A stretch of DNA of 64,000 bases from NCBI GenBank assembly GCA_024760905.1, contig CM045745.1, positions 1,722,501 to 1,786,500 on the forward strand, written 5' to 3'. Shown here piece by piece: positions 10,669 to 22,570 of this stretch; position 1 is the stretch's first letter, and every line of letters starts with the position of its first letter. A program made the position numbers and the translations under genes. The notes below the pieces were generated by a model. That model had not been told where the DNA came from. It saw only the letters and a list, made by a program, of their open reading frames with translations, and did no database searches. This DNA comes from Plotosus lineatus. Its lineage: Eukaryota > Chordata > Actinopteri > Siluriformes > Plotosidae.

Positions 10669-11838
10669 TTCATGTAGTGCCTGAAGGAGAGATCACCGCA
10701 TTGTCCAAGGAGTTTGCAAGATCTTGATGTGGGGGTGTGTCAGCTGGGATGAACAGCAATTCAGTCTTGCTGGGATTAAGCTTCAGATGGTGACCTGCCA
10801 TCCATGAGGAGATACTTGCCAGACATGCATAGATCATCAATGTCTGAGGGAGAAAAAGAGAGAACAATTCATGTCATCTGCATAGCAGTGGTATGAGAAC
10901 TCATGTGAGGATATGACATCACCAAGGGACTTTGTAGAAAGAGAGAAGTGGACCAAGAACTGCACCCTGGGGAACACCAGTGGAAAGTCAGCATGGAGAG
11001 GATGTGGATCCCTCCATGTAACCTCATATGAGCGACCTTCCAGGTAGGAAGAAAACCACTGCCATGCTGCACCACAAACTCTTAGACTTGTAAGGGTGGA
11101 CAAGCGAGTCTTGGGGCTGACTGTGTCAAATGCTGCTGAAAGGCTGAGCAGAATAAGGACCGATGCCATCTTGGCTTATCTTGCAGCATGTAGCTTTACT
11201 GTAACAGCCAAGAGTGTAGTCTCTGTGGAATGTGCTGCTTTGAATTAGATTGATTAGGGTCAAGGAGGTTATTCTGCAAAAGATAGAAAGACATTCGGTT
11301 ATAAACTGAGTTTAAGAATTCCAGAAAGGAAAGAAAGAAGTGATACCGGCCTGTGGTTGCTGTTGGCTGATGGATCCAGAGATGGTTTCTTTAAGATGGG
11401 TAGAACCCTGGCTCTTTTGAACGCTGATGGTACCTGATCAGATGATATGGAATTATTGATGATAGATGTACATGGAAGAAGGTCTTGAAAGATAGTCTGG
11501 AGTATTGTGGAAGTAATTGGATCCATTGAGCAGGTGGTAGGATTGCATGATGAGACGACTTGCTGGATGTCTTCATTTGTGAGATTGGAAAACTGTGCAA
11601 GAGAAGGAGAAGTGGAGTCTATGCTGTGTAATGCAGGAATTGGGGTGGGAGTGAATTTCTCACAGATTTGTTTAATCGTCCCATCAAAGAAGTCAGCAAA
11701 GTCTTCTGCCATCAGGGAGGATGGGGCAGGTGGAGCAGATGTATTGAGTAGTAATGAGACGATGTTGTGAAGTTTGTGTAGGTCTTGTGCAGCAGTATGC
11801 ATCTTATTCTTGTAGAAGACTGTCTGAGCAGAAGTCAC
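10669..11838 (-). pseudogene. L2-type reverse transcriptase, frameshifted
   Basis: The reading order on the minus strand starts with the finger region (DPITSTILQTIF, FKRARVLPILKKP, then HRPVSLLSFLS). Palm motif A follows (LSAAFDTV), then WFSSYLEGRSY, the catalytic YADD at 10873-10884, and the thumb stretch ISSWMAGHHLKLNPSKTELL. These motifs, particularly the last, point to the L2 clade. The pieces lie in different frames separated by stops, and the usual PQGSVLGPLLF motif has decayed to a non-matching sequence. It would have copied LINE RNA at nicked DNA by target-primed reverse transcription. Confidence 0.8.
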
Positions 11839-12331
11839 ATCAGATGAAAATATAGATAGAAGAACGTGGTAGCCAGATCTGATTCAAGATGGAGTTTCTT
11901 CCATTTTCTTTCAGCTGCCCTGAGTTGTCTACGATTGCTTCAGAGTACCTTCGAGACCCAAGAAGCAGAACAAGAAATTTTTCTTGGCTTTTCTAGATAA
12001 TGGGCAGAGGAGATCCATAGAAGCAAAGAATGAAGAGAGGAAAGTGTCAGTAGCAGATTTGAGTGGTAGGGAAGAAAAGGAGACTGGGTTGGGAAGATAA
12101 GATGAAGTACAGGAAGCAACAGATGATGAGATGAGATGATGGTGTGGAGGTTTTGTCGAGTGTCGAGGAAGAAAACTGAGAGTTGGTGTTAGATAGAGTA
12201 GGTAAGTTGATAGTAAAGGAAACAAAGTGGTCAGAGAGGTGTAGGGAGTGGAATTGATGCCTGTGGCTGGAGAGGGACGACTGCCAACAAGATCGAAGAG
12301 ATTCCGTCCTTTGTGTGTGGGAGAGCAGTTG

Positions 12332-12600
12332 TTAAAAGTTAAAGAAAAGGAGTAAAGGAAGAGGGAGAAGGCAGGAGGACTTGTCAGACTGGAGATTACT
12401 GTCTCCTAGAAGAGTGAAAGGGGTGTTGTCAGTGGAGAAAGTGCTGAGGAGAGTGTCCATTTCTTTTAGAAATGTTCTAGGGGTCCAGGAGGGCAGTAGA
12501 TAACAATAATGAGGAAGTTGATTTGAGTTTTGCTTTAGAATAGACTGCGTGGGAATGGCACGGTCTGAGTGGTTTGTTATCTCTGGATAATTAACTATTA
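12332..12600 (-). pseudogene. L2-type apurinic endonuclease fragment
   Basis: The minus-strand frame contains PSWTPRTFLKEMDTLLSTF and TPFTLLGDSNLQSDK. The second corresponds to the GDFN catalytic motif of LINE APE-type endonucleases, here with Ser for Phe. The N-terminal half of the domain is missing, which marks the 5' truncation. Confidence 0.65.
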
Positions 12601-12620
12601 ACAGTATGGTAATGTGGCTG

Positions 12621-13485
12621 TCTCCGAATGGCCCCAGAAAAGAAACAAACAATTGTTTTATTACTGTATACAGTATATGCTACTGAAACATAAAAAGAGA
12701 ACTAAATCATTATTTTATAGTTTCTTTGATTCAGAGATTATTCACTCTGAATAACAATTTTTAATTCTGAGATAGCAGACCAATCAAATCACACCATTCC
12801 TGTGTAGTTTATACACAAGCATATTATTATTCAGTCAGGATAGTTTCTCATTTCTGATTGGACGAAGCCATCAAATAATTCTTGGTATTGCATCATCGCT
12901 ATGGGATAAGTTGTACGATTACTGCATGACTAGTACACGCAACACAGTGTCATGAAGGTGTACTTTGAATGAATAATCTAACAGTTGTAGAAGTCAACCT
13001 TTTTATGACAACTTTGTTCATTCGATCTCGGAGATGATAATATGTCTGCGACAGAAACATATCTCTTATCATACTGCGTCTCAATCAGTAAGGGCTTAGT
13101 ATTGCTTTAATGGTACACTATAATGCTTGAAATGATTGTAGACATTTGAAAGATATTTTTATATGTGTAGTTTACTACATTTGAGTTTTGGGCAACAAAT
13201 TATTTAAAAACTATGAAATGTGCATGTTTTTTCTGTGAAAAAAAATGCAATTCACTTTTTTAATTGGAATAAAATGCAACATTTTTAAGCAGCCATCACA
13301 TCAAAATACAATGGGCCCAATTAGTGGTACTGTATATGAAAGAGCATTTACAGTGTGCAACTGTCAGTTAAATATATTAATGAAGTGCTTTTTCTAATAA
13401 CACCAAGTTTGGCTTTCCACAGAAAAATAACACTTTCACCTACACAAGAAATCTGTACTTACTGTCTCGTTCTGAACAAGCTGAG

Positions 13486-13487
<2 letters not shown>
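12621..13487. other. AT-rich DNA with one unnamed dispersed repeat
   Basis: Bases 12748-12820 resemble 25998-26070 ('cactc.gaataa', 'agatagc.gac', 'ttcc.tgtagt'), so a low-copy dispersed repeat is present. Otherwise nothing is recognised. Confidence 0.4.

Positions 13488-13527
<40 letters not shown>
13488..13527. repeat. (AC)n microsatellite
   Basis: About 20 AC units. Confidence 0.95.
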
Positions 13528-14025
13528 GCTAGCAGTCATTTTGGGCACTGTGGTTTAATGACTCCAAAATGTTAATCTGCTCATAAGCCTTTCTCCAGAA
13601 TATTTGATTAGGGTCACGACGGACACAGCACCTGAAATGTTAATGAGCTGAAATCATGCACAGGAGGGACGGTCTCTGTCACACACCGGACAAATAGTAT
13701 AGATTAGCTGAATCTATAAGATCCCTCGATTATAACAAGATCAGCAAAGGGCGCAGGCTTCTCCTCGGGTTGTGCCACAATGCCGGACAAAAGAGATAAT
13801 GACTTGTACTGAGCACATTAGCAACTAGAACGAAGACAATGAATCAGTTTGTTTGTGTGCTGATTTTTTGATGAGACTTTTTCTGTCACGTGTCAACGGT
13901 GTAACTCGATTACAGTTCAGTAATATCTCACTGTCACGTTCAGTCCACTGTCTAAGAGATGGGAGGAAAGTTTTGATAAATTATTTTCTAAAAGGGAAAA
14001 AAAATCTAAACTACTCCTTGCATTC

Positions 14026-14026
14026 T

Positions 14027-14079
<53 letters not shown>

Positions 14080-14111
14080 CTTCTCTCTCTCTCTAGCTCT
14101 CTCTCCCCCCC

Positions 14112-14153
<42 letters not shown>

Positions 14154-14165
14154 CTTTCTCTCTTT
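14026..14165. repeat. (CT)n microsatellite, interrupted
   Basis: Two long CT runs separated by 'ccccttctctctctctctag' and a C run. The 112-codon open frame over it is just translated simple sequence. Confidence 0.95.
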
Positions 14166-14450
14166 CTCTTAGTCACTTACTCATTTGTTAAACCACTTAA
14201 TACTGTTAGGGATGCACAGGGGCTAGATCCTATCTCAGCCAACACTGGGCTAAAGCTGAGTAAAGTCTGCACAGCTCTCCAGACCATCAGAGGGCCAACA
14301 CACGCATAACCATTCATACTCACTTTAACACTTTGGCATGATTTGGAACATAATATGCATGTCTGGACTTTCAGAGGAAACTCATGCAAGCACAAGACGA
14401 ACATGCAAACTCCGCCCAGATACCGGGACTCAAACCCAGGACCTTCTCCA
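14166..14450 (-). repeat. Family C SINE-like repeat
   Basis: The minus strand holds a head with box B-like 'ctgggtttgagtcccgg', then 'ggcggagtttgcatgttcg', 'cagacatgcatattatgttcc', 'gagtatgaatggttatgcg' and the tail 'ctggagagctgtgcagac...gataggatctagcccctg'. Confidence 0.8.
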
Positions 14451-14836
14451 TTATAATTCTTTTTGCTTCATGGTGGACAGAGTGGAGAGGATATCAACAG
14501 AAGGTCTTGCTGTTGTTTTCACTGTAAGGTTTTACTGAAAGATTCATCGCGATTTCTCAGCAATATGCTTTCCTATCAATTCATCAATAATAAGGTGTGG
14601 AATAGTCAGAGGTTACATTTTAAACTTTTTATTTCTGCAGGACACTTTTCGCTTATGTTCTTGTCAGTTACGAAACTTTCTCTCCCTGTATTATCTACAC
14701 ACGCTGGATGCGTTCTCAGGTTTTCTCATCACCACCGCTCTGCTGACTGCCCTGTTTCTTTGTTCTTTGAGTGTTTGTGTTTGTTTATTATTTATCTCAC
14801 ACTATCTTGTATTTACACTTTGTATTGTTCTGTATC

Positions 14837-15217
14837 TTCTTCTTCTATCCTTTCAGCTTTTTCCCTTTCTCCGGGGTCGCCACAGCGAATGATTCGCACA
14901 TTTGATTTGGTTGATAGGTTTTTACGTGGGATGCCCTTCCTGTCACAACCTTCGAGCGCGGGACAGAAACACGCTGACGGCTTTGCGGCTCCTCTTTACC
15001 AAAGTCAGCGATGGTTCTTTTATATCAACCTCTCACCATAGACCGTGAGAGACATGGCTGGCCTTTGATAACCCAGTTAGTTGCACTGGGGGGACAGTGA
15101 CAACCCTGTGGAGACTTGAACCCCCAACCTTAGGATCAACGATCCTGCGCCCTACCACTAGACCTCCACTGCCCCACAGCATTTTTTCATTTTATTTTCA
15201 TTTTATTATTTTACTGC
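14837..15217 (-). mobile_element. SINE family A with 5' extension and imperfect TSD
   Basis: The minus strand carries the tRNA-like head (15175 down to 15105; boxes 'ggtctagtggtag' and 'gggttcaagtctcc'), the common body and the RTE-derived end ('gtgacaggaagggcatccca', 'gcgaatcattcgctgtggcgacc', 'aaagctgaaagg'). A 19-bp flanking repeat at 14818-14836 and 15218-15236 matches at 16 of 19. If that is the TSD, the insertion includes ~38 extra bases upstream of the tRNA-like head. Of these, 18 bases (15177-15194) equal the 5' flank of the SINE at 3116. Confidence 0.8.
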
Positions 15218-15237
15218 CTTTGTGTCGTTCTGTTTCC

Positions 15238-15734
15238 AGTCTTGAAATTCTAAGTGCTCAGACATCACTCTTGAAAAAAAAAACCCAATCACTCCAAAGT
15301 AGGGCTGTCCTTCGGGATTCTGGAGAGGAAATATTTTTTCAGCTACTTTTGCCTTTCCTTACAATTAATTTAATTTGAGCCTTCACTGATCAATAGCTCA
15401 CAGTAACTAATCCTACTTTGGTTCACAGACTTACTGTCTCTTATTCGCCCGCCCTACATCTTGTTTTGGTTCTGTAAGCCTGATTACCATAACAATAACA
15501 ACAACAGTAAAGAGACCAGATGACCAGAGGCAGGATCGTGTGCATGACCAGTTCAGGGTCACTGACACTTGCATATATGAGCAACAAGTGGTTTCAGACA
15601 GGCAGCGTGGCCATTTTATTTCCAAATACATATTTTCCAAAGGTAACTCTGTCTTTCGTGTTTATTTAACATGCCTGGAAAGTGAATGGGTCGCACTAAT
15701 GTTATGTTTAGGTCTGTTGTGAGGGAGCACAGAA
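15238..15734. other. Unique DNA, nothing recognised
   Basis: Short open frames on both strands only, with no family recognised. Confidence 0.4.
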
Positions 15735-15977
15735 CTAAATTTAAAAAGTTCTGCCATCGCAGGGCACAAACATGCTGACGGCTGTGCAGCCTGCTCCTGA
15801 CAAAAGTCAGCAATAGTCCTTTTACAACCTCTCACCACAGACAGTGAGAAACACGCTCGGCTTTTGATAACCCAGTTGGCTGCACTGGGGGGGCGGCAGT
15901 GACAATCCATTGATAGTGGGGCTTGAACCGCCAATCTTAGGATCAGAAATCCAGAACCCTAGTACTGCCCCCTCATG
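15735..15977 (-). repeat. SINE family B, tail truncated
   Basis: Minus strand: head 'agtactagggttctggatttctgatcctaagattgg', box B-like 'ggttcaagcccc', the common body, then 'catgtttgtgccctgcgatgg', where the copy ends without the usual (GAAT)n tail. Confidence 0.75.
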
Positions 15978-17007
15978 GTCAGGTTGTTTTCAATAACTCC
16001 ACTTCTGAATTGTTTTTAGTTCTTTTCTAGAGAACCAACACTGTATATGAGCTGCTGCATAACCTTATAACTCACTTTACGGCCATATCAAGACACTTTC
16101 CTCCAGCGATGCTAAGACTCATGGCCGTATCGTTTGCAGCATCTCTGGAGGAACTCAGCAGGAAGTTATTTAAATGAACTGGTCCAAAAGTAGCACCAAA
16201 ATCAGCTGTGCTCAGAAAAAGATTTCCAAGTGACATTCAAAGTTAAAAAGTGTGCCAGAAGATTTTTTTAGACAATAAAGCCGATATCTTTTGCCTTATG
16301 TTATCAAAATTCAGTGTTTGCTGTCCAGTAGATAAACAGGTTATTATGAGACGCAATAGGACGTAGCCTGAATGTGTCTTCAAGTCTCCATTCAAACCCA
16401 ATGGGCTGGCACTGTCCACACGTCTTTACCATCGATGAATGCCCAGCGCACCCCTCCCCCACACGTACTTGCTCTCTTGGTTGACCCACCATGTTCCCCA
16501 CACTACAGCAGTTTAAAAACTCATTATGACTTGTCAAACTCGCTCTGCTTTCAAACGTCAGATAAAAGGTTAACCTTGAGCGTTGGAATGATGTGACGCG
16601 ACTTGTCTCTGTAGGTTTAATTAAGTGGTTGTGTTCGCAAGAGACTGCAATCCCTCAAACTCAAATCCTACCCAAATGTCTGTCTATTGCGTATGTGGAT
16701 GATTCATGCATCGAGAGAAAGAACTGTCACTTGAACAGAAAGTGCTTCATGAAAGTTGCAGCCTCCCAGATGTAAGTCATACTTTCCTGGCGTACTTCCC
16801 GTGTTAATCATTTGTAATTGAATACGATTCAATTTAATTATTTTGTTTAACTTTTAAAATCGCAGTCAGTCAGTTTATATTATGCCGCCTCTATACAGGA
16901 TAATGTAATAAATTAGGTAAAAACTAATGAATTAGACTTTATCTGGAGTATTTTGTAATTACTGCATTGATCTTCTTTGTAGGAGACACGAAGCAAAGTT
17001 TGCTGTG
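15978..17007. other. Unique DNA, nothing recognised
   Basis: No exon, RNA gene or repeat is recognised. Short open frames at 16304-16775 have no family match. Confidence 0.4.
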
Positions 17008-17210
17008 AGTGTGGCGGCAGCATGGTGGTGTCGAGCTTTGAATGTCCACCTCACAGTAAGAAGGTCCTGGGGTGGAGTCATGGGCTCAGGCATTGTATGC
17101 TCTCCTCAACTTCTATGAGTTGCCTCCCACAAAGTTTGTCCAGTGTTGGTTAAGTTAGGCACCATCCTCACTATGACCATAATATGATTCAGTGTATTGG
17201 CAAATGAGTC
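17008..17210 (+). repeat. Family C SINE-like repeat, strongly diverged
   Basis: 'ggcggcagcatggtggtgtcgag', 'cacctcacagtaagaaggtcctggg', 'gttgcctcccacaaagtttgtcc' and a decayed 'ggttaagttaggcaccatcctcactatgacc' tail. Confidence 0.65.
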
Positions 17211-19789
17211 TTTAAAAAGGGATTCAAATCTATGACATCATCTTTTTAATAGTTATTATTTATACACATTTATACATTCACTTCTTTCTACTGCCAGCTA
17301 TTATCTGCGGACACTGTTTTTTTTAATGCTATGATGGAACTGTAATGACACATACTGTACATTACATTATCTGTGACTCAACCAAATTACCATAACCGGA
17401 AGAGTGATAAAGATTTGCTCTGTCGGCATCCATCCATCCTAATATAGACTCCGATGTAATGCCATTTGATCTTTTGTCTTCATGACTCAACTACATGAAA
17501 TAACAATTTGATTCACATTGCCAGATTGGGGAAGTGATGTCATAAGTTCTGACATCACTATAGGTCACATGGCCGTGCCTCAGCCTAATATGGGAATAAA
17601 ATTCCTCTCTACACTGATCAGTTTGCTGAGCAGAACAATTCTTTGACTTGCATGGATACATTTGCAAATAAAGTTTTAATTCTATAAACTATGTCAAAGA
17701 AGAACGAGCACAGAAAGATAATTCAAGCTGTATTTATACCTCACTTTAAATGCAAAGGGCAAATGGCAAGTTAAATAATAAATGAAACATGACTAAAGGC
17801 TTTGTATAAATACATCTGCCTGTCAAACTGCCGTACAGTGAAATGGTCCAAAAATGTTTGCTTTGGATAGCTGAGTATCTTCCAAACTTAAGGACAATCG
17901 TCCAGACTTCTAAGTCCTGTGATTTATACAGTGCGAAAGAAATGATGGCAAAGTTTTATAGCACAGTCCTCTGCAGCCAGGCTGTTGTTTGAAAACTCAA
18001 ATCAGCACTTTGCTCATAATGTTGCGAGGCCAGCAGCTGTGGACTTGGTGATCAGTAAAGTCAAATCGATAATTCACGTTAAAGACCACGTAATGCACAT
18101 GGAGACAGAGCTTTCGTCAGTGTGTGTCTGCCACAAGAGCACTGGCACCAAAAACAAGACGCCCCTCCCCGCCCCTCCCGAAATGAGCGAACAGACAAAT
18201 GACTGACATCAGGACTGACAGTGTGGCTCTCTGGTGTATGGACTTGACTTGTAACAGGTTAAAGCTGTCAACACGAGCTGCCAGGATCCAAGATACACAG
18301 GATTGCGAGGTCTGATTGAAATGAGATCGCCTTTATTTGATTAATGCTCCATCCCCCTATCTACGTCTGAAGAGGATCCTGCGTGACAAGGCAATATTTC
18401 AGAGACACTCACGAAGGAATTTATTTTTATTGACCAGAGGAACACAAAGTCAACACAGCCACATGAAGTGGGAAGAGAGGACAAAGCAAGCTTATTGGAG
18501 CTTTCACTCAGAAAAGTCTCCTGTCTCATCCTAATATCGCTGTAATGCTTCAAGATCAATAGTGGGACAAAAAACAGGTCAACTGTGCAATCTGTCCAGG
18601 AAATAACACAGACGGAGAGCACCCGAGTCGTCCTGCGGGAATGAATTTGTGTTCGGTCAGAGAACACAGGGTTAATGCATTCTCCTCAGCTCCACCCCGA
18701 GACCATTTGTAATATTGCTTTCTTGGCCCATCTCAAATCTCATAAAATGACAATGAACTAATTGTCTAATTAAAAGTGACTGAACCGACTGTCAGATTCC
18801 TTCTCTTTGCTCGCTCGTCATCAGTCCCGCCTCATTTCCAGGACAAAGTGAGGAAATACAGCACCACATAGGCCATTAGCCTATTATGACTAATGAGTGG
18901 CAGGGAAGTGTGTTCTGCAGCGAGCGTGTCTCAGTCAATCACAAACCCAAACTGCCAGCAAGTGCCACTCACAAGCACGTTATTTGCCAGACGTCACTCT
19001 TACATAACGCAGTGGCAACTGATGGCACCGACGAGAAATATCGGGGTGTAAATCTTCAACTTTTACATCTTGTTATGCAATATCTTTTATGCTTGTCCCC
19101 ATTTGGACCGACACCTATACAGGCTGAGAATAAAACGACATGATACGGACAAGGCTTTAAGCTTCTTAGCCCCATCCGACATTATCCGACATCCTGATTC
19201 CTGATGCACACCTACAGATGGGATCTGTTCGCTTGCTCAGGAACAATCAGGAAGATTGTGCAGTCATGCAAAAAAAGCAATCTGAAATTCATTGCTCAAG
19301 CACGGAGACAAAGGCATTGTACCTTGTTGATGAAGAAAAAACGCGTTCCCAGGGAAACAGATAAAACTATTGAAATGGTTCAGCTTAAGGCCTTGGCCAC
19401 TGTGAGGATGCATTGCGACACAATGCCCGATTCAAGTGCCCAGGCAGTATTGAGTTGAAGTGCTCACATAATGTTCAAATAGAGATGAAATTTAAAAGAT
19501 ATGCAGATGTCATGTGTGCCACAGCTTTGAATAATCAGTGAATAGTGCATTCATTTCTACGAACCCTGAATTTTTCTATTAAATGAAGGAAGAAATAAAA
19601 ATCATGAATTACTCAAAGTAAACATGAAAAGTGTTTTTTTTTTTTTAATCAAGGTCTAAGAGACAATAGCACTAAGTTGCTGTATTCACATAGTGTATTC
19701 GACAACAGTTCAGAGTGTTCAGACATACACAATTAATCGCAGCTGCATTTACTCAAAGCTCAGAAAAAAATCAGAGTTATGGACAGGGT
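17211..19789. other. Repeat-poor unique DNA
   Basis: About 2.6 kb with no recognised transposon and no long microsatellite. Small open frames (17985-18206, 18337-18534, 18886-19143, 19204-19458) show no family, and their ends do not fit obvious splice-bounded exons. An AT-rich segment near 18750-18780 has TAATTA/TAATTG-type motifs. It could hold a conserved non-coding element, but that cannot be judged without comparison. Confidence 0.35.
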
Positions 19790-20130
19790 GAAGTGATCAC
19801 GCCACCTGTGTGCTAGTACTTGTGGAACCACCTTTTGATTTGATTAAAGTCTCGAGTTTGTTGGGATAGACTACCAACTTTGCATATTTAGACTGTGCTA
19901 TATTTCCCCACTGTACTTTATGGAACGGTTTAAGCTCAGTCAGATTGGATGGTGACTGCTGGTGGGCTGCAATCTTCAAGTCCTTCCACAGGTTTTTAGA
20001 CAACGTTCTGGCAGAAAGCAGCAGGTTTTCTGCAAAGATTTGAAGATATTTTGTCCCATGATAAGGAGGACAAGGTTTCCACAAAATAGTCAGACACCAT
20101 TTTATTTATGGATTTAGAATCTTCGAGGAG
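19790..20130 (-). pseudogene. Tc1-like transposase C-terminal fragment
   Basis: The minus strand encodes LWKDLKIAAHQQSPSNLTEL, then KVQWGNIAQSKYAKLV and KGGST, which is the C-terminal end of a Tc1 transposase after the last catalytic Asp. The rest of the protein is missing. The upstream part (20000-20100) is diverged. A SINE B begins right at its 5' side. Confidence 0.85.
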
Positions 20131-20480
20131 AACAGTAATGGCCCACTGGTAGGATTCCAAGGTCGGGGGTTCAAGCCCCATTGTTAACGGCTGTGACTGC
20201 TGACCCCCCCCCCCCCCCCCCCCAGTGCAGCGAACCGGGTTATCAAAGGCTGGCCGTGTCTCTCACTGTCTGTGGTGAGAGGTTCATGTAAAAGGACCAT
20301 TGCTGACTTTTGACAAGAGGAGCTGCATAGCCATCAGTGTGTTTCCGCCCTGCAATGGCCTGGCGAGCTGTCCAGGGTGTACTCTGCTCTCACCCAGAGA
20401 CGGCTGAGATCGGTACCAGCCTCCCCGCGACCCTAAATAGGATTTAATGGTTCAGAAAATAAATGAATGAATAAACAGAT
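20131..20480 (+). repeat. SINE family B, nearly complete
   Basis: The head 'atggcccactggtaggattcc' with box B-like 'gggttcaagcccc' is followed by a ~20-base C run (20204-20223), the common body, 'cgccctgcaatggcctggcg' and the B tail ending in AATGAATGAATAAA. It is a good reference copy for comparing the B tail with the A tail. Confidence 0.85.
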
Positions 20481-21266
20481 GAATGCAGACAGGAATGATC
20501 CAGAAACAAGGCAGTTAACATACAGTCTCTCTCGCCCAAATAAAGTAGTGAAGTATATAAATAATGCTTAAAAGCTTATCGTGACCTGCTGTAGTAAAAG
20601 TGGATCAATTGATTCTTAACATGTTCACTTGAATGCAAAATGTTATTGCATACATACTTTCCTCAGAATGTAGGAGCTTATGTGAAAAGACCCAGATTTC
20701 AGCTTCATTCTGTACTTTTGTGGATTTCCATGGCCACATGAGCCCAGGACGACAATTTTCAGTGAAGGGCCCTGGCTGGACTGCTGCTGTAAAACTCAGC
20801 CTTTCGAACATAGAGCACTGTGAACTGGCATTGCTGTGATATCTATTCAAATCAATTCAATTTACTTTTATAGTTCTATAGTGCTTTTTACTGTTGTTGA
20901 TATATTAAAAATAATTTAGAGAAGAATTTAGACATTTGTACAAACTATCTGGCAGATGAAAGGATTGTCTTTGCCTGAGTATTGTTAAAGCGTATCAACT
21001 GCCTGAGTGTAAACGTCCAGGCATGTAGTAAAGCTGTGTATGAAGGATTTAACCCAGTTCCCACCAGATATCATATCCAAGCATGTAATGACATTGTAGA
21101 TTGTTCTGTGCTCCATATTTTATTTGTATAAGAGTTTTATCAAAAGAGACTGTTACAAAACTTACGTACAGAAATTTCAGTTTAACAAAGCAGAACTGGG
21201 AAAAGGTTTATTGCGAAGAGAATAAAAGAAAGTAACTGTAATGAATTTAGCCTTGACCTCAGTCAG

Positions 21267-21310
<44 letters not shown>

Positions 21311-21932
21311 TATTGGATGGCTCCCACCATCTGTACTGACCTTGACAATGCTCTGAGTGTTCAGATTTTCATGGATATATGTCAGCATTTTTATTTTCTT
21401 TCTTTTTTTTTTTTTTTACTCAGTCCTATCATAAATCTTTTATTTCCCTTCTGCTACAAAATGAAGACCAGAAAGACTTTCTGTGCAATAACAGAAAAGG
21501 CTGAAGTTAAACTATGAGAGTATATGTCACCTTATATAACTGTCTTCAAGCATTTAGCCGACTGCCTCACAGAAATTGGCATGGCATTTTCATTTCACCT
21601 CAGGGTGACATCCACGTAATGAAAACCCATCACAGTGCTATCAAGGAAACGCAATGGGATTCAATCTCACATGCATGCATTTATATGCAAAATCTGAAAA
21701 ATGATCAGCCAAACAGATATTTCTGGTAAATGAATGACAAGGCTGCATCAGAATAGCTCAATTTCTGCAAGAAAAAAAAAAAAAAACCTAAATAAATAAT
21801 TTTGTCATAGCAGTCTATATTTGGAACCGAAGCACTTATTTGGCAAAATGTATACACTGCTGGGCCATTGCTGCTCTGAAGCCTACACAGTTCTTCTTTC
21901 AACCATACAACATTTACAAAGTAAAAAAATGT
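20481..21932. other. Mostly unique DNA with (ATC)n and a small LINE-end fragment
   Basis: Bases 20850-20895 ('attcaatttacttttatagttctatagtgcttttta') look like the complement of the common fish LINE 3' end also seen at 46616-46835. A perfect (ATC)n array lies at about 21267-21310. Otherwise nothing is recognised. Confidence 0.45.
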
Positions 21933-22570
21933 TGGCAGTGGTGGCCCGGTTGTATGGTGTTAGAAAACCAATCCTAAGGTTGGGGGGTTCAAGTGCTGTC
22001 CCCCGAGTTGTCATTTATTTATTTATTTATTCAGTTTTCTTTTAGCAGGGTCGCCCTTTCAGCTCACTCGGAACTGCTCTGCCAAGGGGCCCTGCATCAC
22101 GTGCAATTTTTTTGCTATTGCCTTCTGCACGATGTGAACCTACGGGCAATTTAGAACGGCCAATTAACCTACTGTGCATGTCTTTGGACTGTGGGAGGAA
22201 ACCGGAGCACCTGGAAGAAACCCACACAAGCACGGGGAGAACATGCAAACTCCACACAGAAAAGCCCAAGCCGGGAATCGAACCCAGGCCTTCTTGCTGT
22301 GAGGCAGACGTGCTAACCACTACGCCACCGTGCCGCCAAAGGCCGGATATATCTCTGTCTGTCTATGGTGGGAGGTTCATGCAAAAGAACCATTGCTGAC
22401 TTTTGTAAGGAGTATCTGTGTAGCCGTAAGCATGTGTCCACCCTGCCATGGCCTGGTGACCTGTCCAGGGTGTACTCTGCCCTCACCCAGAGTCGGCTAA
22501 GATGGGCACCAGCCTCCCCGTGACCCTAATTAGGATTAAGTGGTTCAGAGAATGAATGAATGATTGAATG
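21933..22570 (+). repeat. SINE family B split by a family C copy
   Basis: The head lies at 21935-22008 ('ggcagtggtggcccggttg', box B-like 'gggttcaagtgc'). The body resumes at 22338 ('aaaggccggatatatctc') and continues to the (GAAT)n tail at 22570. About 30 bases of SINE B around the insertion point are missing. Confidence 0.85.
22012..22337 (-). repeat. Family C SINE-like repeat, nested, well preserved
   Basis: On the minus strand it begins 'ggcggcacggtggcgtagtgg', then 'ttagcacgtctgcctcacag', box B-like 'gggttcgattcccgg', 'tgtggagtttgcatgttctc' and 'cctcccacagtccaaagaca'. It ends in a TAAA-type run (22012-22032). The head keeps good A and B boxes of a Pol III promoter. This is the best-preserved family C head in the window. 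Confidence 0.85.

Larger units (their letters stand above)
9863..12620 (-). mobile_element. L2-clade LINE, 5'-truncated and decayed
   Basis: A non-LTR retrotransposon lying on the minus strand. Its 3' end (plus 9865-9910, complement of 'gcgactctggataagagtgccagctaaatgctgtaaatgtaaa') is the conserved terminal motif of many fish L2 elements. Inward are a long 3' untranslated part, the reverse-transcriptase region (10670-11838) and part of the endonuclease (about 12332-12600). The element is 5'-truncated in the endonuclease domain and carries several frameshifts, so it is inactive. Confidence 0.8.
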
